A program made the position numbers and the translations under genes. Shown piece by piece: positions 47,297 through 55,451 of a DNA stretch of 64,000 bases. Numbering within the stretch: the stretch's first letter is position 1; every line of letters begins with the position of its first letter. The stretch lies in contig NZ_NMVJ01000008.1 of NCBI RefSeq assembly GCF_002250565.1, positions 62,001 to 126,000 on the forward strand, written 5' to 3'. Source of the stretch: Parenemella sanctibonifatiensis. GTDB taxonomy: Bacteria; Actinomycetota; Actinomycetes; Propionibacteriales; Propionibacteriaceae. The notes beneath the pieces were generated by a model. It was not told the DNA's origin, ran no database searches, and saw nothing but the letters and a program-made list of their open reading frames with translations.

Positions 47297-47733
47297 GGGT
47301 GATGACGACGCGGTTGCTGGCCGCACTGCTGGCCGTGGTGCTCGGCCTCACCCTGACTGCCTGCACCCTCACGGTCGAGGCGCCGCCCAGCACCGAGGAG
47401 ACCGCCGCCGGGGCGACGGGCAGCGCGCCGCAGGAGCGTACCGATCCGGACTCGGGTCTGGACTGGGTCGATCTGGCTGACCTGCCGCCCGAGGCCGCGG
47501 AGATGATGGAGCTGATCGAATCGGACGGGCCCTTCCCCTACGATCGCGATGGCATCACCTTCCAGAATCGCGAGGGCCTGCTGCCGGACCAGCCGCGCGG
47601 CTACTACCGCGAATACACCGTGCCCACCCCGGGGGAGCGGGACCGGGGAGCCAGACGGATTGTTGCCGGCGAGCAGGGCGAGTACTACTGGACAGCGGAC
47701 CACTACGAGAGCTTCGAAAGGATCCGGACATGA
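47293..47733 (+). CDS. Secreted lipoprotein ribonuclease (RNase Sa/barnase family)
   Basis: 146 residues. Signal ending LTAC (Cys24 lipobox), a Thr/Ser/Glu linker, then a microbial guanyl-specific ribonuclease domain. It matches RNase Sa closely: ESDGPFPYDRDGITFQNREG and GYYREYTVPTPGERDRGARRI. The catalytic set is complete: Glu107, Arg118, Arg122 and His137 (YWTADHYESF). A functional RNase is therefore expected on the outer face of the membrane. It overlaps the preceding ThiE-like gene by four bases and the barstar gene by four (ATGA). Confidence 0.88.
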   Translation: MRVMTTRLLAALLAVVLGLTLTACTLTVEAPPSTEETAAGATGSAPQERTDPDSGLDWVDLADLPPEAAEMMELIESDGPFPYDRDGITFQNREGLLPDQPRGYYREYTVPTPGERDRGARRIVAGEQGEYYWTADHYESFERIRT

Positions 47734-48173
47734 GCGAGGCCTCGTTCTTCGGCATCGACCAGTCGGACGAGGCGGGGTCATTTGATCCCGCGATGCCTGA
47801 ACTGAATCTCCCGACCACGACCGATGGCGGGGGAGTCTTCGCGACCACCGCCGAACGCGACAGCGTCGTGCACCGCTTGGAGCGGGTCGGCTGGCGTACG
47901 GCCATCCTCAGCGGCTCGGCGGACAAGCGGGGGGTGCTCGCGAAGATCGGTCAGGCGCTGAACTTCCCCGACTACTACGGCGCCAACCTCGACGCCCTCG
48001 ACGAGTGTCTGGCTGAGCAGACCGAACCGACCGCCCTGGTCTGGGTGGACGGGATGCGGATGGCCGAGTCGGCGCCCAAGGACTTCCAGTCGATCGCGCA
48101 GGTGCTCTTCAGTCACACCCAGGACGAGGTGCCGTTCGCGGTGGTGGTGCTGTACGCCGCCCCCGAGGCCTGA
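47730..48173 (+). CDS. Barstar-family RNase inhibitor
   Basis: 147 residues. The barstar domain (about 45-145) carries VLAKIGQALNFPDYYGANLDALDECLAEQ, the conserved fold segment that plugs the RNase active site. It has no signal peptide, so it should be cytoplasmic and protect against RNase that has not been exported. ATG overlaps the RNase stop. This is an immunity-type pairing. Confidence 0.9.
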   Translation: MSEASFFGIDQSDEAGSFDPAMPELNLPTTTDGGGVFATTAERDSVVHRLERVGWRTAILSGSADKRGVLAKIGQALNFPDYYGANLDALDECLAEQTEPTALVWVDGMRMAESAPKDFQSIAQVLFSHTQDEVPFAVVVLYAAPEA

Positions 48174-48198
48174 CCAGCCCTTGACCGAGCGGAACGGA

Positions 48199-48525
48199 TC
48201 AGACCTTCTCCGGGTCGAGCCCCTCGGTGGGCCAGATGTCGACGGCGAGTTCGTCGGGTCCGAGGTCGAGTTCTTCGGTGATGCGTTGGACGAGTCCGCC
48301 GACTTGGGCGTGGTAGGTGTAGCCGACTTCTGGGGGCATCCAAGTGCCGTAGAAGTGGTTCAGGAAGAGGTCGTTCCAAGCTTCAAGGTCGTGTCGAAGC
48401 TCGGGGGAGAGCTGTTCCCACGCGCCGGGGCGGCGGGGGCACCAGAATCCGCCGCCGCCGATCTGAGTCTCGGGGCTGAGGAGCACCGTATTGTTCCGGG
48501 GATGGCGGTCGTGTTCGCCGATCAT
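48199..48525 (-). CDS. Small hypothetical protein, copy B (paralogue of 48915-49235)
   Basis: 108 residues beginning MIGEHDRHPRNNT, ending GLDPEKV. It shares over half of its sequence with the copy at 48915-49235, for example the blocks WMPPEVGY and QRITEELDLGP. Its ATG overlaps the stop of an LGFP pseudogene by one base (TGATG), so it probably formed a translationally coupled pair. No domain is recognised. The arrangement is that of an immunity gene behind a larger secreted protein, but that is inference. Confidence 0.7.
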   Translation of the reverse strand: MIGEHDRHPRNNTVLLSPETQIGGGGFWCPRRPGAWEQLSPELRHDLEAWNDLFLNHFYGTWMPPEVGYTYHAQVGGLVQRITEELDLGPDELAVDIWPTEGLDPEKV

Positions 48526-48894
48526 CAACGTCGCCCTTCGACTGGCGGGGTGGGGGTGGTGCGGTGGGTGATGAGGGGGTTCGCGGGGTCGCGCCATTCG
48601 CCGGTGACGTACTGTCCATCCAGTAGAGGAAGCCGTTTTCGAAGAATTGGATGCGGTGGTGGCTGGGTGCGTTTTGGCCGGGGTGTTGCTCTGCAGTTGT
48701 CGGATAGCCGTAGGGGCTGTTCTCCCAGCCTTCCGTGCTCCAGGTGTCACGGATGCGGCCGGTGACGGGGTGGGCTCCAGTGCGGGGTGTCCAGTAGATG
48801 CTGCCGTGTTGGAAGTTTGGGCCAAAGGTACTCCCGTAACATGGGCCCGTCAATGGATCTGACGCCGGCGCTATCCCCACTTGGAATCGAACAT
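48525..48894 (-). pseudogene. Decayed LGFP-repeat protein gene with two frameshifts
   Basis: Reading minus strand from ATG at 48894: MFDSKWG, then a break at the C4 run (48875-48878), where one extra base would continue as GIAPASDPLTGP. The middle frame encodes typical LGFP repeats (FQHGSIYWTPRTGAHPVTG and TWSTEGWENSPYGYPTTAE). A second break comes near FLYW (about 48620); loss of a CTGG copy would explain it, and the next frame reads LDGQYVTGEWRDPANPL and stops at 48525. LGFP repeats bind cell-wall material. Sequencing error is an alternative to true decay. Confidence 0.7.
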
Positions 48895-48914
48895 GGCGGC
48901 CTGTCGGCCGGTCT

Positions 48915-49235
48915 TCAGACCTTCTCTGGGTCGAGCCCGTGGGTCGGCCAGATGCCAACGGCGAGCTCCTCAGGTCCGAGGTCGAGTTCCTCGGTGATGC
49001 GTTGGACGAGGTCGCCGACTTGGGCGTGGTAGGCGTAGCCGACTTCTGGGGGCATCCAGGTGTCGTAGAAGTGTCGGTGGAAGAGCTCGTCCCAGGCCGT
49101 GATGTCGCGACGGAGCTCGGGCGACAGCTGTCCCCAAGCGCCGGGGCGCCCCGGGGCACCGAACGCGAAGTCGTGGTACCCGGGGCAGAGGAACACGGTC
49201 CGGTTGGGTGGATTGCGGTCGTGTTCGCCGATCAT
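48915..49235 (-). CDS. Small hypothetical protein, copy A
   Basis: 106 residues beginning MIGEHDRNPPNRT. It shares with copy B the C-terminal block AYHAQVGDLVQRITEELDLGP and WGQLSPELRRD/WEQLSPELRHD. Three bases-scale spacing puts its ATG just after the prenyl synthase stop (10 bases). The two copies show both retained identity and small insertions, so the duplication is not very recent. Function unknown. Confidence 0.7.
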   Translation of the reverse strand: MIGEHDRNPPNRTVFLCPGYHDFAFGAPGRPGAWGQLSPELRRDITAWDELFHRHFYDTWMPPEVGYAYHAQVGDLVQRITEELDLGPEELAVGIWPTHGLDPEKV

Positions 49236-49245
49236 CGTTGCCGAC

Positions 49246-50367
49246 TCACCCGCGGCGGCGTACGGCGAGTTCCACCAGCCCGCCCAAGCCTTGGCGTACG
49301 GCTTCGGTCACCTCGAGCTCGGCGACGGTGTCCCGGGCGGCAGCGGTGAGGGCGGCGATGCGCTCCTCCACGCGGTCCCGAGCGCCGGTCTCCTCGATCA
49401 CGGCAGAGGCATCCGCGATCGCGGCGGCACCGGCCGGCTGGCCAAGGACCGCAGCCAGTCGGGTCCGCTGATCGTCGTCGGCGGCCTGCAGGGCGTACAA
49501 CACCAGCAGGGTCCGCTTGCCCTCGCGCAGGTCATCGCCGGCGGGCTTGCCGGTCTCGTCCTCGGAGCCGAAGACGCCCAGGACGTCGTCGCGGAGCTGG
49601 AAGGCCCAGCCGACCGCCGACCCGAGCCGGGAGAGTCCCTCGATCAGGTCCGGGGTCGCGGTGCCCGCCGCGCGGGCACCGATCAGCAAGGGATGACGCA
49701 CCGTGTAGGAGGCGGTCTTGCGCTCCAGGACCGCCTCGGCCTGCTCGATCGCGGTCGCAAACTCCGCCTCGCTCGTGGGGAGGGGGCGGTGCTCGCCGAG
49801 CACGTCGAGCAGCTGACCGGCGGTCACCTCGGTGCGCAGGGCAGCCAACTGGGCGTGCACCTCGGGATCCTGGCTGGCCTGACCGGCAAGTTCGACCGAC
49901 CACATCAGCAGCAAGTCGCCCAGCAGCACGGCGCTGGACTGGCCGAACTCGACCGGATCACCCAGCAGGCCGGCGGTGCGGTGTTCGGCCTCGAACCGGC
50001 GGTGCATCGACGGGGCGCCGCGGCGGGTGTCGGAACGGTCGATGATGTCGTCGTGCACCAGCGCGCTGGCGTGCAGCAGGTCGGTCGAGGTCGCCAACTG
50101 GACCAGCCAGTCCGGCATCAGCCGGGACCCGGTCGCAGCGGCGTACCCCCACAGCACGCAGGCCGGCCGGAATCGCTTGCCGCCGGCGCAGAACTCCCGG
50201 GCTGCGGCCAGCACCGGCGTCAGCTCGGGGCTGATGTCCTCCAACACGGCGCCCTGGTGTTCCCAGACCCGCTCCAGTTGCGCGGCCACACCGTCGTGGA
50301 TTGCGGCACCCAGCGGATCGTGAGGGTCGAGCTCGGTCAGGACGGATTCCTCAACATGACTGGCCAT
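49246..50367 (-). CDS. idsA: Polyprenyl diphosphate synthase
   Basis: 373 residues. LVHDDIIDRSDTRRG (first Asp-rich motif) and FQLRDDVLGVFG (second) bind the Mg-diphosphates. It condenses IPP with allylic diphosphates, giving geranyl-, farnesyl- or geranylgeranyl-diphosphate; chain length cannot be settled by eye. ATG lies six bases after tagact, so it is probably leaderless. Mycobacteria have idsA2 here. Confidence 0.9.
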   Translation of the reverse strand: MASHVEESVLTELDPHDPLGAAIHDGVAAQLERVWEHQGAVLEDISPELTPVLAAAREFCAGGKRFRPACVLWGYAAATGSRLMPDWLVQLATSTDLLHASALVHDDIIDRSDTRRGAPSMHRRFEAEHRTAGLLGDPVEFGQSSAVLLGDLLLMWSVELAGQASQDPEVHAQLAALRTEVTAGQLLDVLGEHRPLPTSEAEFATAIEQAEAVLERKTASYTVRHPLLIGARAAGTATPDLIEGLSRLGSAVGWAFQLRDDVLGVFGSEDETGKPAGDDLREGKRTLLVLYALQAADDDQRTRLAAVLGQPAGAAAIADASAVIEETGARDRVEERIAALTAAARDTVAELEVTEAVRQGLGGLVELAVRRRG

Positions 50368-50454
50368 GGCCCGAGTCTAGGGCCGCAGACGTGAAAGGCG
50401 CCCGGGCGCCGGAATGGCGGAGGAGGGCAGATCGGCTGGGCTAGGGTTTCTGGC

Positions 50455-52158
50455 GTGATCACCAAGCAGCCGCCGCACCAGCCCACCATCGCCGATCTGT
50501 TGGCGACGGCGACCCGGCCGCTGTTCTCCTTCGAGTTCTTCCCGCCGCGCAGCCCCGAGGGCGAGGAGACGCTGTGGCGCGCGATCCGCGAGCTCGAATC
50601 GATCCGCCCCGACTTCGTCTCGGTGACCTATGGCGCCAACGGCTCCACCCGGGAGCGCACCATCCGCGCCACCGAACGCATCGCCACCGGCACCAACCTG
50701 CGCACCATGGGCCACCTCACCTGTGTCAGCCAGTCGCGGGCGGACCTGCGCCGGACCATCGGGGCGTACGCCAGCGTCGGACTCCAACACATCCTCGCGA
50801 TCCGCGGCGACCCGCCCGGCGGGCCAACGGCGCCGTGGCAGGCGCATCCCGAGGGGCTCCGGAACGCCACCGAACTGGTCGAGATGATCGCCTCGCTGGG
50901 CGACTTCTGCATCGGCGTCGCGGCCTTCCCCGACGTCCATCCCGAGCAGCGTGATCCCGACCTGGACGCCCGGCTGTTGGTGGCCAAGGCCCGCGCCGGC
51001 GCGAAGTTTGCGATCACCCAGTTCTTCTTCGACCCGCAGTCCTACGTCGACCTGGTGGCGCGGGTGCGGGCGCTGGACTGCGACATCCCGATCATTCCCG
51101 GCATCCAGCCGGTGACGTCGGTCAAGCAGATTGAACGCTTCGCTGAACTGTCCGGGGCCGCGCTGCCGGCGGATTTGGTGGCCAAGTTGCATGCCGTCCA
51201 GGACGACCCCGAGCAGGTCACCGAGGTTGGCATCGCGACCGCGGTGGACCTGTGCCGCGATCTCCTTGCCGCCGGGGCGCCCGGCCTGCACTACTACACC
51301 CAGAACCGTTCGCTGGCGACCCGCCGGATTCACCAGCAACTGATCGACGAGCTCGGCATCGACACCTCCGTGCCGGCGGCCGCGAGCGAGGCCGCGCTGC
51401 CGGTGCGCCGCCTCGGCAGCGCGGTGGCGCGACCCGAACGCCACGAGCCGCCGGTCGTACCCGCCCGCCCCGGGGTGGCTGCGGTGGCCCACGGCGCCGG
51501 GCCGCTGGAGCGGCCGCTGACGCTGACTGACATCTGGCCGCCCTATGGGCTGCGCGTCACCGCGGGAGACCTGGAGCTGCGTCCGGTGCGCGAATCCGAC
51601 GCCCCGGAGCTGCTCGGTCTGGTCGCCGAAGGAGTTCATCCCCGCGACCGGATGCCGTTCAGCTTCCCGTGGACGCAGGCTCCGGCCGCCGAACTGCCCG
51701 CCAACTACCTGCAATGGATCGCCCGGACCGTCACCGAGACCAGCCGGAGCCGACTCAACCTGCAGCTGGTGGTGCGGCTCGGTGGGCGAGTGGTGGGCGT
51801 CCAGGGGCTCGGAGGCGCCGACGTGGACACGCTGCGTACGGCCGAGACCGGATCCTGGCTGGGGCAGCGCTTCCACGGGCAGGGCATCGGCACCCGGATG
51901 CGGCAGGCGGTCTGTGAGCTGGCCTTCGACCACCTCGGGCTCACCGAGGTGACCTCGGGGGCGTTCGTCGACAACCCGGCCTCCCTGTCGGTCAGCCGCA
52001 AGGTCGGGTACGCCGACAACGGCACCGAGCGCTTCAACCGAGCCGACGGCCCCACCCTCCAGCGCAAGCTCGTCCTGACCCCGGACGCGCTCGTCCGCGG
52101 TGAGCCGATCACGGTCGAGGGCGCGGACGCGCTGCGCGCCTTCCACGGGCTCGACTGA
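50455..52158 (+). CDS. metF: Fusion of methylenetetrahydrofolate reductase (MetF) and a GNAT acetyltransferase
   Basis: 567 residues in one open frame. Residues 1-302 are a complete MetF: SFEFFPPRSPEGEE, SVTYGANGSTRE, HILAIRGDPP and GLHYYTQNRS, the flavin and folate sites. A Pro/Ala linker 303-358 joins it to a GNAT from 359: DIWPPYGLRVTAG, PVRESDAPELL, and the acetyl-CoA loop QRFHGQGIGTRMRQA. MetF reduces CH2-THF to methyl-THF. No stop or ribosome site is visible at the joint. GTG start is leaderless-like (taggg t at 50442-50447). Confidence 0.85.
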   Translation: MITKQPPHQPTIADLLATATRPLFSFEFFPPRSPEGEETLWRAIRELESIRPDFVSVTYGANGSTRERTIRATERIATGTNLRTMGHLTCVSQSRADLRRTIGAYASVGLQHILAIRGDPPGGPTAPWQAHPEGLRNATELVEMIASLGDFCIGVAAFPDVHPEQRDPDLDARLLVAKARAGAKFAITQFFFDPQSYVDLVARVRALDCDIPIIPGIQPVTSVKQIERFAELSGAALPADLVAKLHAVQDDPEQVTEVGIATAVDLCRDLLAAGAPGLHYYTQNRSLATRRIHQQLIDELGIDTSVPAAASEAALPVRRLGSAVARPERHEPPVVPARPGVAAVAHGAGPLERPLTLTDIWPPYGLRVTAGDLELRPVRESDAPELLGLVAEGVHPRDRMPFSFPWTQAPAAELPANYLQWIARTVTETSRSRLNLQLVVRLGGRVVGVQGLGGADVDTLRTAETGSWLGQRFHGQGIGTRMRQAVCELAFDHLGLTEVTSGAFVDNPASLSVSRKVGYADNGTERFNRADGPTLQRKLVLTPDALVRGEPITVEGADALRAFHGLD

Positions 52159-52165
52159 GAGCGGC

Positions 52166-53164
52166 TCAGCCCACCGGCGTACAGGCGGCGACCAGGTCGT
52201 TGACGTCGGCGCTGGCCAGGCACATCCAGGTGTCGGAGCAGCCGTAGTAGATGCGGACCTCGTCCTCGACCAGCGTCATGCCGGTGGGGAAGATGACGTT
52301 GCTGCGGAAGCCCTCCACCTCCCACTCGGTCTCGGGGGAGATGAGCGGCTCGGTCGACAGCCCGATCAGGCGGCTCGGGTCGGCCAGGTCGAGCAGCATG
52401 ATGCCGGCGCTGTAGCGCTTCTGCCAGGTCGCCTCCCAGCCGAACTTGCCGCGCTCCCGGTCCCGGTCGACCGAATGGAAGGTCGTCAACCAGCCGGCGT
52501 CGGTGCGGATCGGCGGTGCCGCGGGGCCGAGCTTGTCGTTGCAGAAGGGCACCTGTTCGATGCCCAGCACCAGCGCCGAGTCGCCCCAGTAGCGCAGGTC
52601 GTTGGACCGGCTCAGCCAGGTGTCGAACTTGTCGCCGCCGCGGGAATAGACGGGCATCGGGCGCTCCAGGCGTACGAACTGGTCGTTGACCTTCTCCGGG
52701 AAGAGCACCATGTTGCGGTTCTCCGGCACCGAGATCGACAGGATCTCGATCTCGGACAGGTCCTCGTTCCAGACGCCGATGCCACCGCGTACGCCGTGGC
52801 GGGTGTCGACCGCGAAACACATGTGGAGCCGGCCCTCCAGCACCGTCAGGCGGGGGTCGTAGACCCGGGTGATCTCCGGATCGTTCAGCCACTCGGCCTG
52901 CCACACCGGCTCGGGCGCGACTTGCCAGTCGATGCCGTCGCTGCTGGTCGCCAGTCCCAGGTTGGAGCCGTTGAACCGACCCACCCCGTTGAAGTCCCAT
53001 TCGTTGCGGAAGACCATGACATAGCGGCCCTGCCAGAAGGCCACGCCGGCGTTGAAAACGGTCTGCGAGGGGTAGGGGACCTGCTCGGGGCTCAGCACCG
53101 GGGCGCCGTCATTGACGCGGGTGATGATCGGGTTGGTCGACAATGGTGGCTGCATCTGCGGCAT
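52166..53164 (-). CDS. Glycoside hydrolase family 130-like (mannoside phosphorylase type)
   Basis: 332 residues of a five-bladed beta-propeller. WLNDPEITRVYDPRLTVLEGRLHM carries the Asp/Arg residues typical of GH130, with further conserved RNMVLFPEK and VIFPTGMTLVEDEVRIYYG. Relatives phosphorolyse beta-1,4-mannosides, sometimes with GlcNAc. Eight bases downstream of the fusion gene, it is convergent to it. Starts at ATG (MPQMQPP). Confidence 0.82.
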   Translation of the reverse strand: MPQMQPPLSTNPIITRVNDGAPVLSPEQVPYPSQTVFNAGVAFWQGRYVMVFRNEWDFNGVGRFNGSNLGLATSSDGIDWQVAPEPVWQAEWLNDPEITRVYDPRLTVLEGRLHMCFAVDTRHGVRGGIGVWNEDLSEIEILSISVPENRNMVLFPEKVNDQFVRLERPMPVYSRGGDKFDTWLSRSNDLRYWGDSALVLGIEQVPFCNDKLGPAAPPIRTDAGWLTTFHSVDRDRERGKFGWEATWQKRYSAGIMLLDLADPSRLIGLSTEPLISPETEWEVEGFRSNVIFPTGMTLVEDEVRIYYGCSDTWMCLASADVNDLVAACTPVG

Positions 53165-53195
53165 GGCGGCCGTCCTCTCTGATGGTGGTCGCGAC

Positions 53196-55373
53196 TCAGT
53201 CTGCCGTGCTCGGCCGCCAATCGCCGGGGACGTCCACGTCGATGGCGACCAGCCGCTGGGTGGGGCGGGTCAGGGCGACGTAGAGGACCCGGGTGCCGCC
53301 GGAACTCTGCGCCACGATCGCGCTCGGATCCACCACGACGGCGGCGTCATATTCCAGGCCCTTGGCCTGGATCGCCGTCACCACGGCCAGCCGATCCTGC
53401 GGCAGGTCGGCTCGGCCGATCTCCGCCTGCAGCGACGCCAACCGGCTCGGCGGGCAGATGATGCCGATCGTGCCCTCCACGTCATCAGCCAGTGCCGAGA
53501 TGGTGGCGGTCACGTGCGCCGGCAGGTCGGCCTCGGGGGTGACCAACAGTTCGGGCTCGCGGCCGGTCCGGCGTACCGCCTCGGGCACGTCGACCTCGGG
53601 ATAGTCCCGCTGCACCACCGCGGCGGCGAAGTCATAGACCTCGGCCGGCGAGCGGTAGTTGGTGCTCATCCGGAATCGTCGCGAGGGGCCGCGGCCGATC
53701 AGGTGCTGCAACGCCCGCTCGGTCTCGGCGGGATCGGGCCAGGTGCTCTGGGCAGGGTCGCCGACGATGGTCCACGAGGCCTGCGGGCCGCGCCGTCGCA
53801 GCATCCGCCACTGCATCGGCGTGATGTCTTGGGCCTCGTCGATCAGCACGTGGGCGAAGGTGTCGAAGGGGTCGTCGTTGGGGTCGACCTCGACGGTGTG
53901 ACGGAGCCGGTCGGCCGTGGTGACGACCTCATTGACCTCGGTGCCGTCGGGCAGGAAGAGCGACTCCTCGGCGTCGGGCTCGGGCTGAGGCATCCCGATC
54001 AGCTCCACCAACTCATCGAGCAGGGCGACATCAGCCACCGTCAACGGCTGCTCCGGGGTCAACGCCTGGGCCAGCGTTTCTTGCTCCGCCGGGCTCAACA
54101 GCCCCTCGGCAACCTCGGCCAGCAGCGCCGGATCGGAGAGCCGGTGCAACTGTTCGATCGGGTCCAGGGTCGGCCACCAGGCGTTGACCAGCATCCGATA
54201 GCTGGCCTGGGAGGAGACGCGGTCCGCAAACACCTCCCGGCTCACGTCGACGCTGTCGGGCTTGCGCTGCCACAGTTCCTCCAGCAGCGCAGACTCCGCC
54301 CGGTCACGGGCCAGGTTGGCCCTCGTCTCGGACAGCACCCGCCGGCGTACGGCACGGAGGTCCTCGGACCGCAGCCGCAGCACCTCACCCTCGATGCTGA
54401 CGTGCAGGTCCAGGTGTGCCGACCCGATGCTCGGTGCGTCGACCAGCCGGCGCAGCAGGGTCGCCATCCGCAGGCTGCCCTTGACGGCCGCCGCCGCGGG
54501 AGTGTCAACCTCCTCCGACCGCAGGCCCAGGACGTCATGGGCGACGCCGCCGATGGGGCGCAACGTGACTGATTCCTCACCCAGGGAGGGCAGCACCCGT
54601 TCGATGTAGTTCATGAAGACCGAGCTCGGCCCCACCACCAGGACACCACCGCGTTCGAAGCGCTTGCGATGGCTGTAGAGCAGGTACGCCGCGCGATGCA
54701 GGGCCACCACCGTCTTGCCGGTGCCCGGTCCGCCGCCGATGACGGTGACGCCCTGATGGGGAGCGCGAATCGCCTCGTCCTGTTCGCCCTGGATGGTGGC
54801 GACGATGTCACGCATGGTGTGGCCACGGGCCCGGCTCAGCGCGGCCATCAGGGCGCCCTCACCCAACACCACCAGATCGCCGTTGGCGTGGTCGGCGGCG
54901 AGCAGGTCGTCCTCGATGCCGACGACCTGGTCACCTCGGCAGCGCAACACCCGGCGCCGGACCACCTCCATCGGCGCGGCGGGGGTGGCCCGATAGAACG
55001 GCTCGGCCGCCGGAGCGCGCCAGTCGATCACCAGCGGCTCGTACTCCTCATCCCGTACGCCGATCCGCCCGATGTAGCGGACCTCACCGTCGGTGTGGTC
55101 CAACTTGCCGAAGACCAGGCCGTCGTGTTCGGCCTCCAGCGTGGCCAGCCGGCGCGCGGCCTGATAGACGAAGACGTCGCGCTCCAGCATGCCGGTGCTG
55201 TCCTCTTCGCGAACGAAGTCAGCCCGTTCGGTCTGATAGAGGGACTGCCCCTCCTTGGCGAGCTTCTGAGCTGAGGTCCGTGCAATCTCCAGTTGCCGGT
55301 AGACCCGATCCACGTGGGCCTGCTCGAGGGCGAGCTCGGCGGCGTACTGGGGGGTCGGCGACGGTGAGGTCAA
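53196..55373 (-). CDS. helD: HelD-type RNA-polymerase-associated ATPase
   Basis: 725 residues. N-terminal helix pair (ALEQAHVDRVYRQLEIARTSAQKLAKEG) as in HelD proteins, then a UvrD/RecD-like ATPase: Walker A GGPGTGKTVVALHRAAYLL, DEAQD (LIDEAQDITPMQWRML) and NYRSPAEV. HelD frees stalled RNA polymerase from DNA and, in some actinobacteria, mediates rifamycin tolerance. TTG start at 55373 with GGAGCG seven bases upstream. The nearby C-terminal domain contains the ALTRPTQRL motif VI. Confidence 0.88.
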   Translation of the reverse strand: MTSPSPTPQYAAELALEQAHVDRVYRQLEIARTSAQKLAKEGQSLYQTERADFVREEDSTGMLERDVFVYQAARRLATLEAEHDGLVFGKLDHTDGEVRYIGRIGVRDEEYEPLVIDWRAPAAEPFYRATPAAPMEVVRRRVLRCRGDQVVGIEDDLLAADHANGDLVVLGEGALMAALSRARGHTMRDIVATIQGEQDEAIRAPHQGVTVIGGGPGTGKTVVALHRAAYLLYSHRKRFERGGVLVVGPSSVFMNYIERVLPSLGEESVTLRPIGGVAHDVLGLRSEEVDTPAAAAVKGSLRMATLLRRLVDAPSIGSAHLDLHVSIEGEVLRLRSEDLRAVRRRVLSETRANLARDRAESALLEELWQRKPDSVDVSREVFADRVSSQASYRMLVNAWWPTLDPIEQLHRLSDPALLAEVAEGLLSPAEQETLAQALTPEQPLTVADVALLDELVELIGMPQPEPDAEESLFLPDGTEVNEVVTTADRLRHTVEVDPNDDPFDTFAHVLIDEAQDITPMQWRMLRRRGPQASWTIVGDPAQSTWPDPAETERALQHLIGRGPSRRFRMSTNYRSPAEVYDFAAAVVQRDYPEVDVPEAVRRTGREPELLVTPEADLPAHVTATISALADDVEGTIGIICPPSRLASLQAEIGRADLPQDRLAVVTAIQAKGLEYDAAVVVDPSAIVAQSSGGTRVLYVALTRPTQRLVAIDVDVPGDWRPSTAD

Positions 55374-55451
55374 GTTTGCGCTCCAGATCAGTGCGGATGG
55401 TCACATCGCGTGCACCAGACGAGCCAGTCTAACCCCTCGCTCAGAGAGCTC

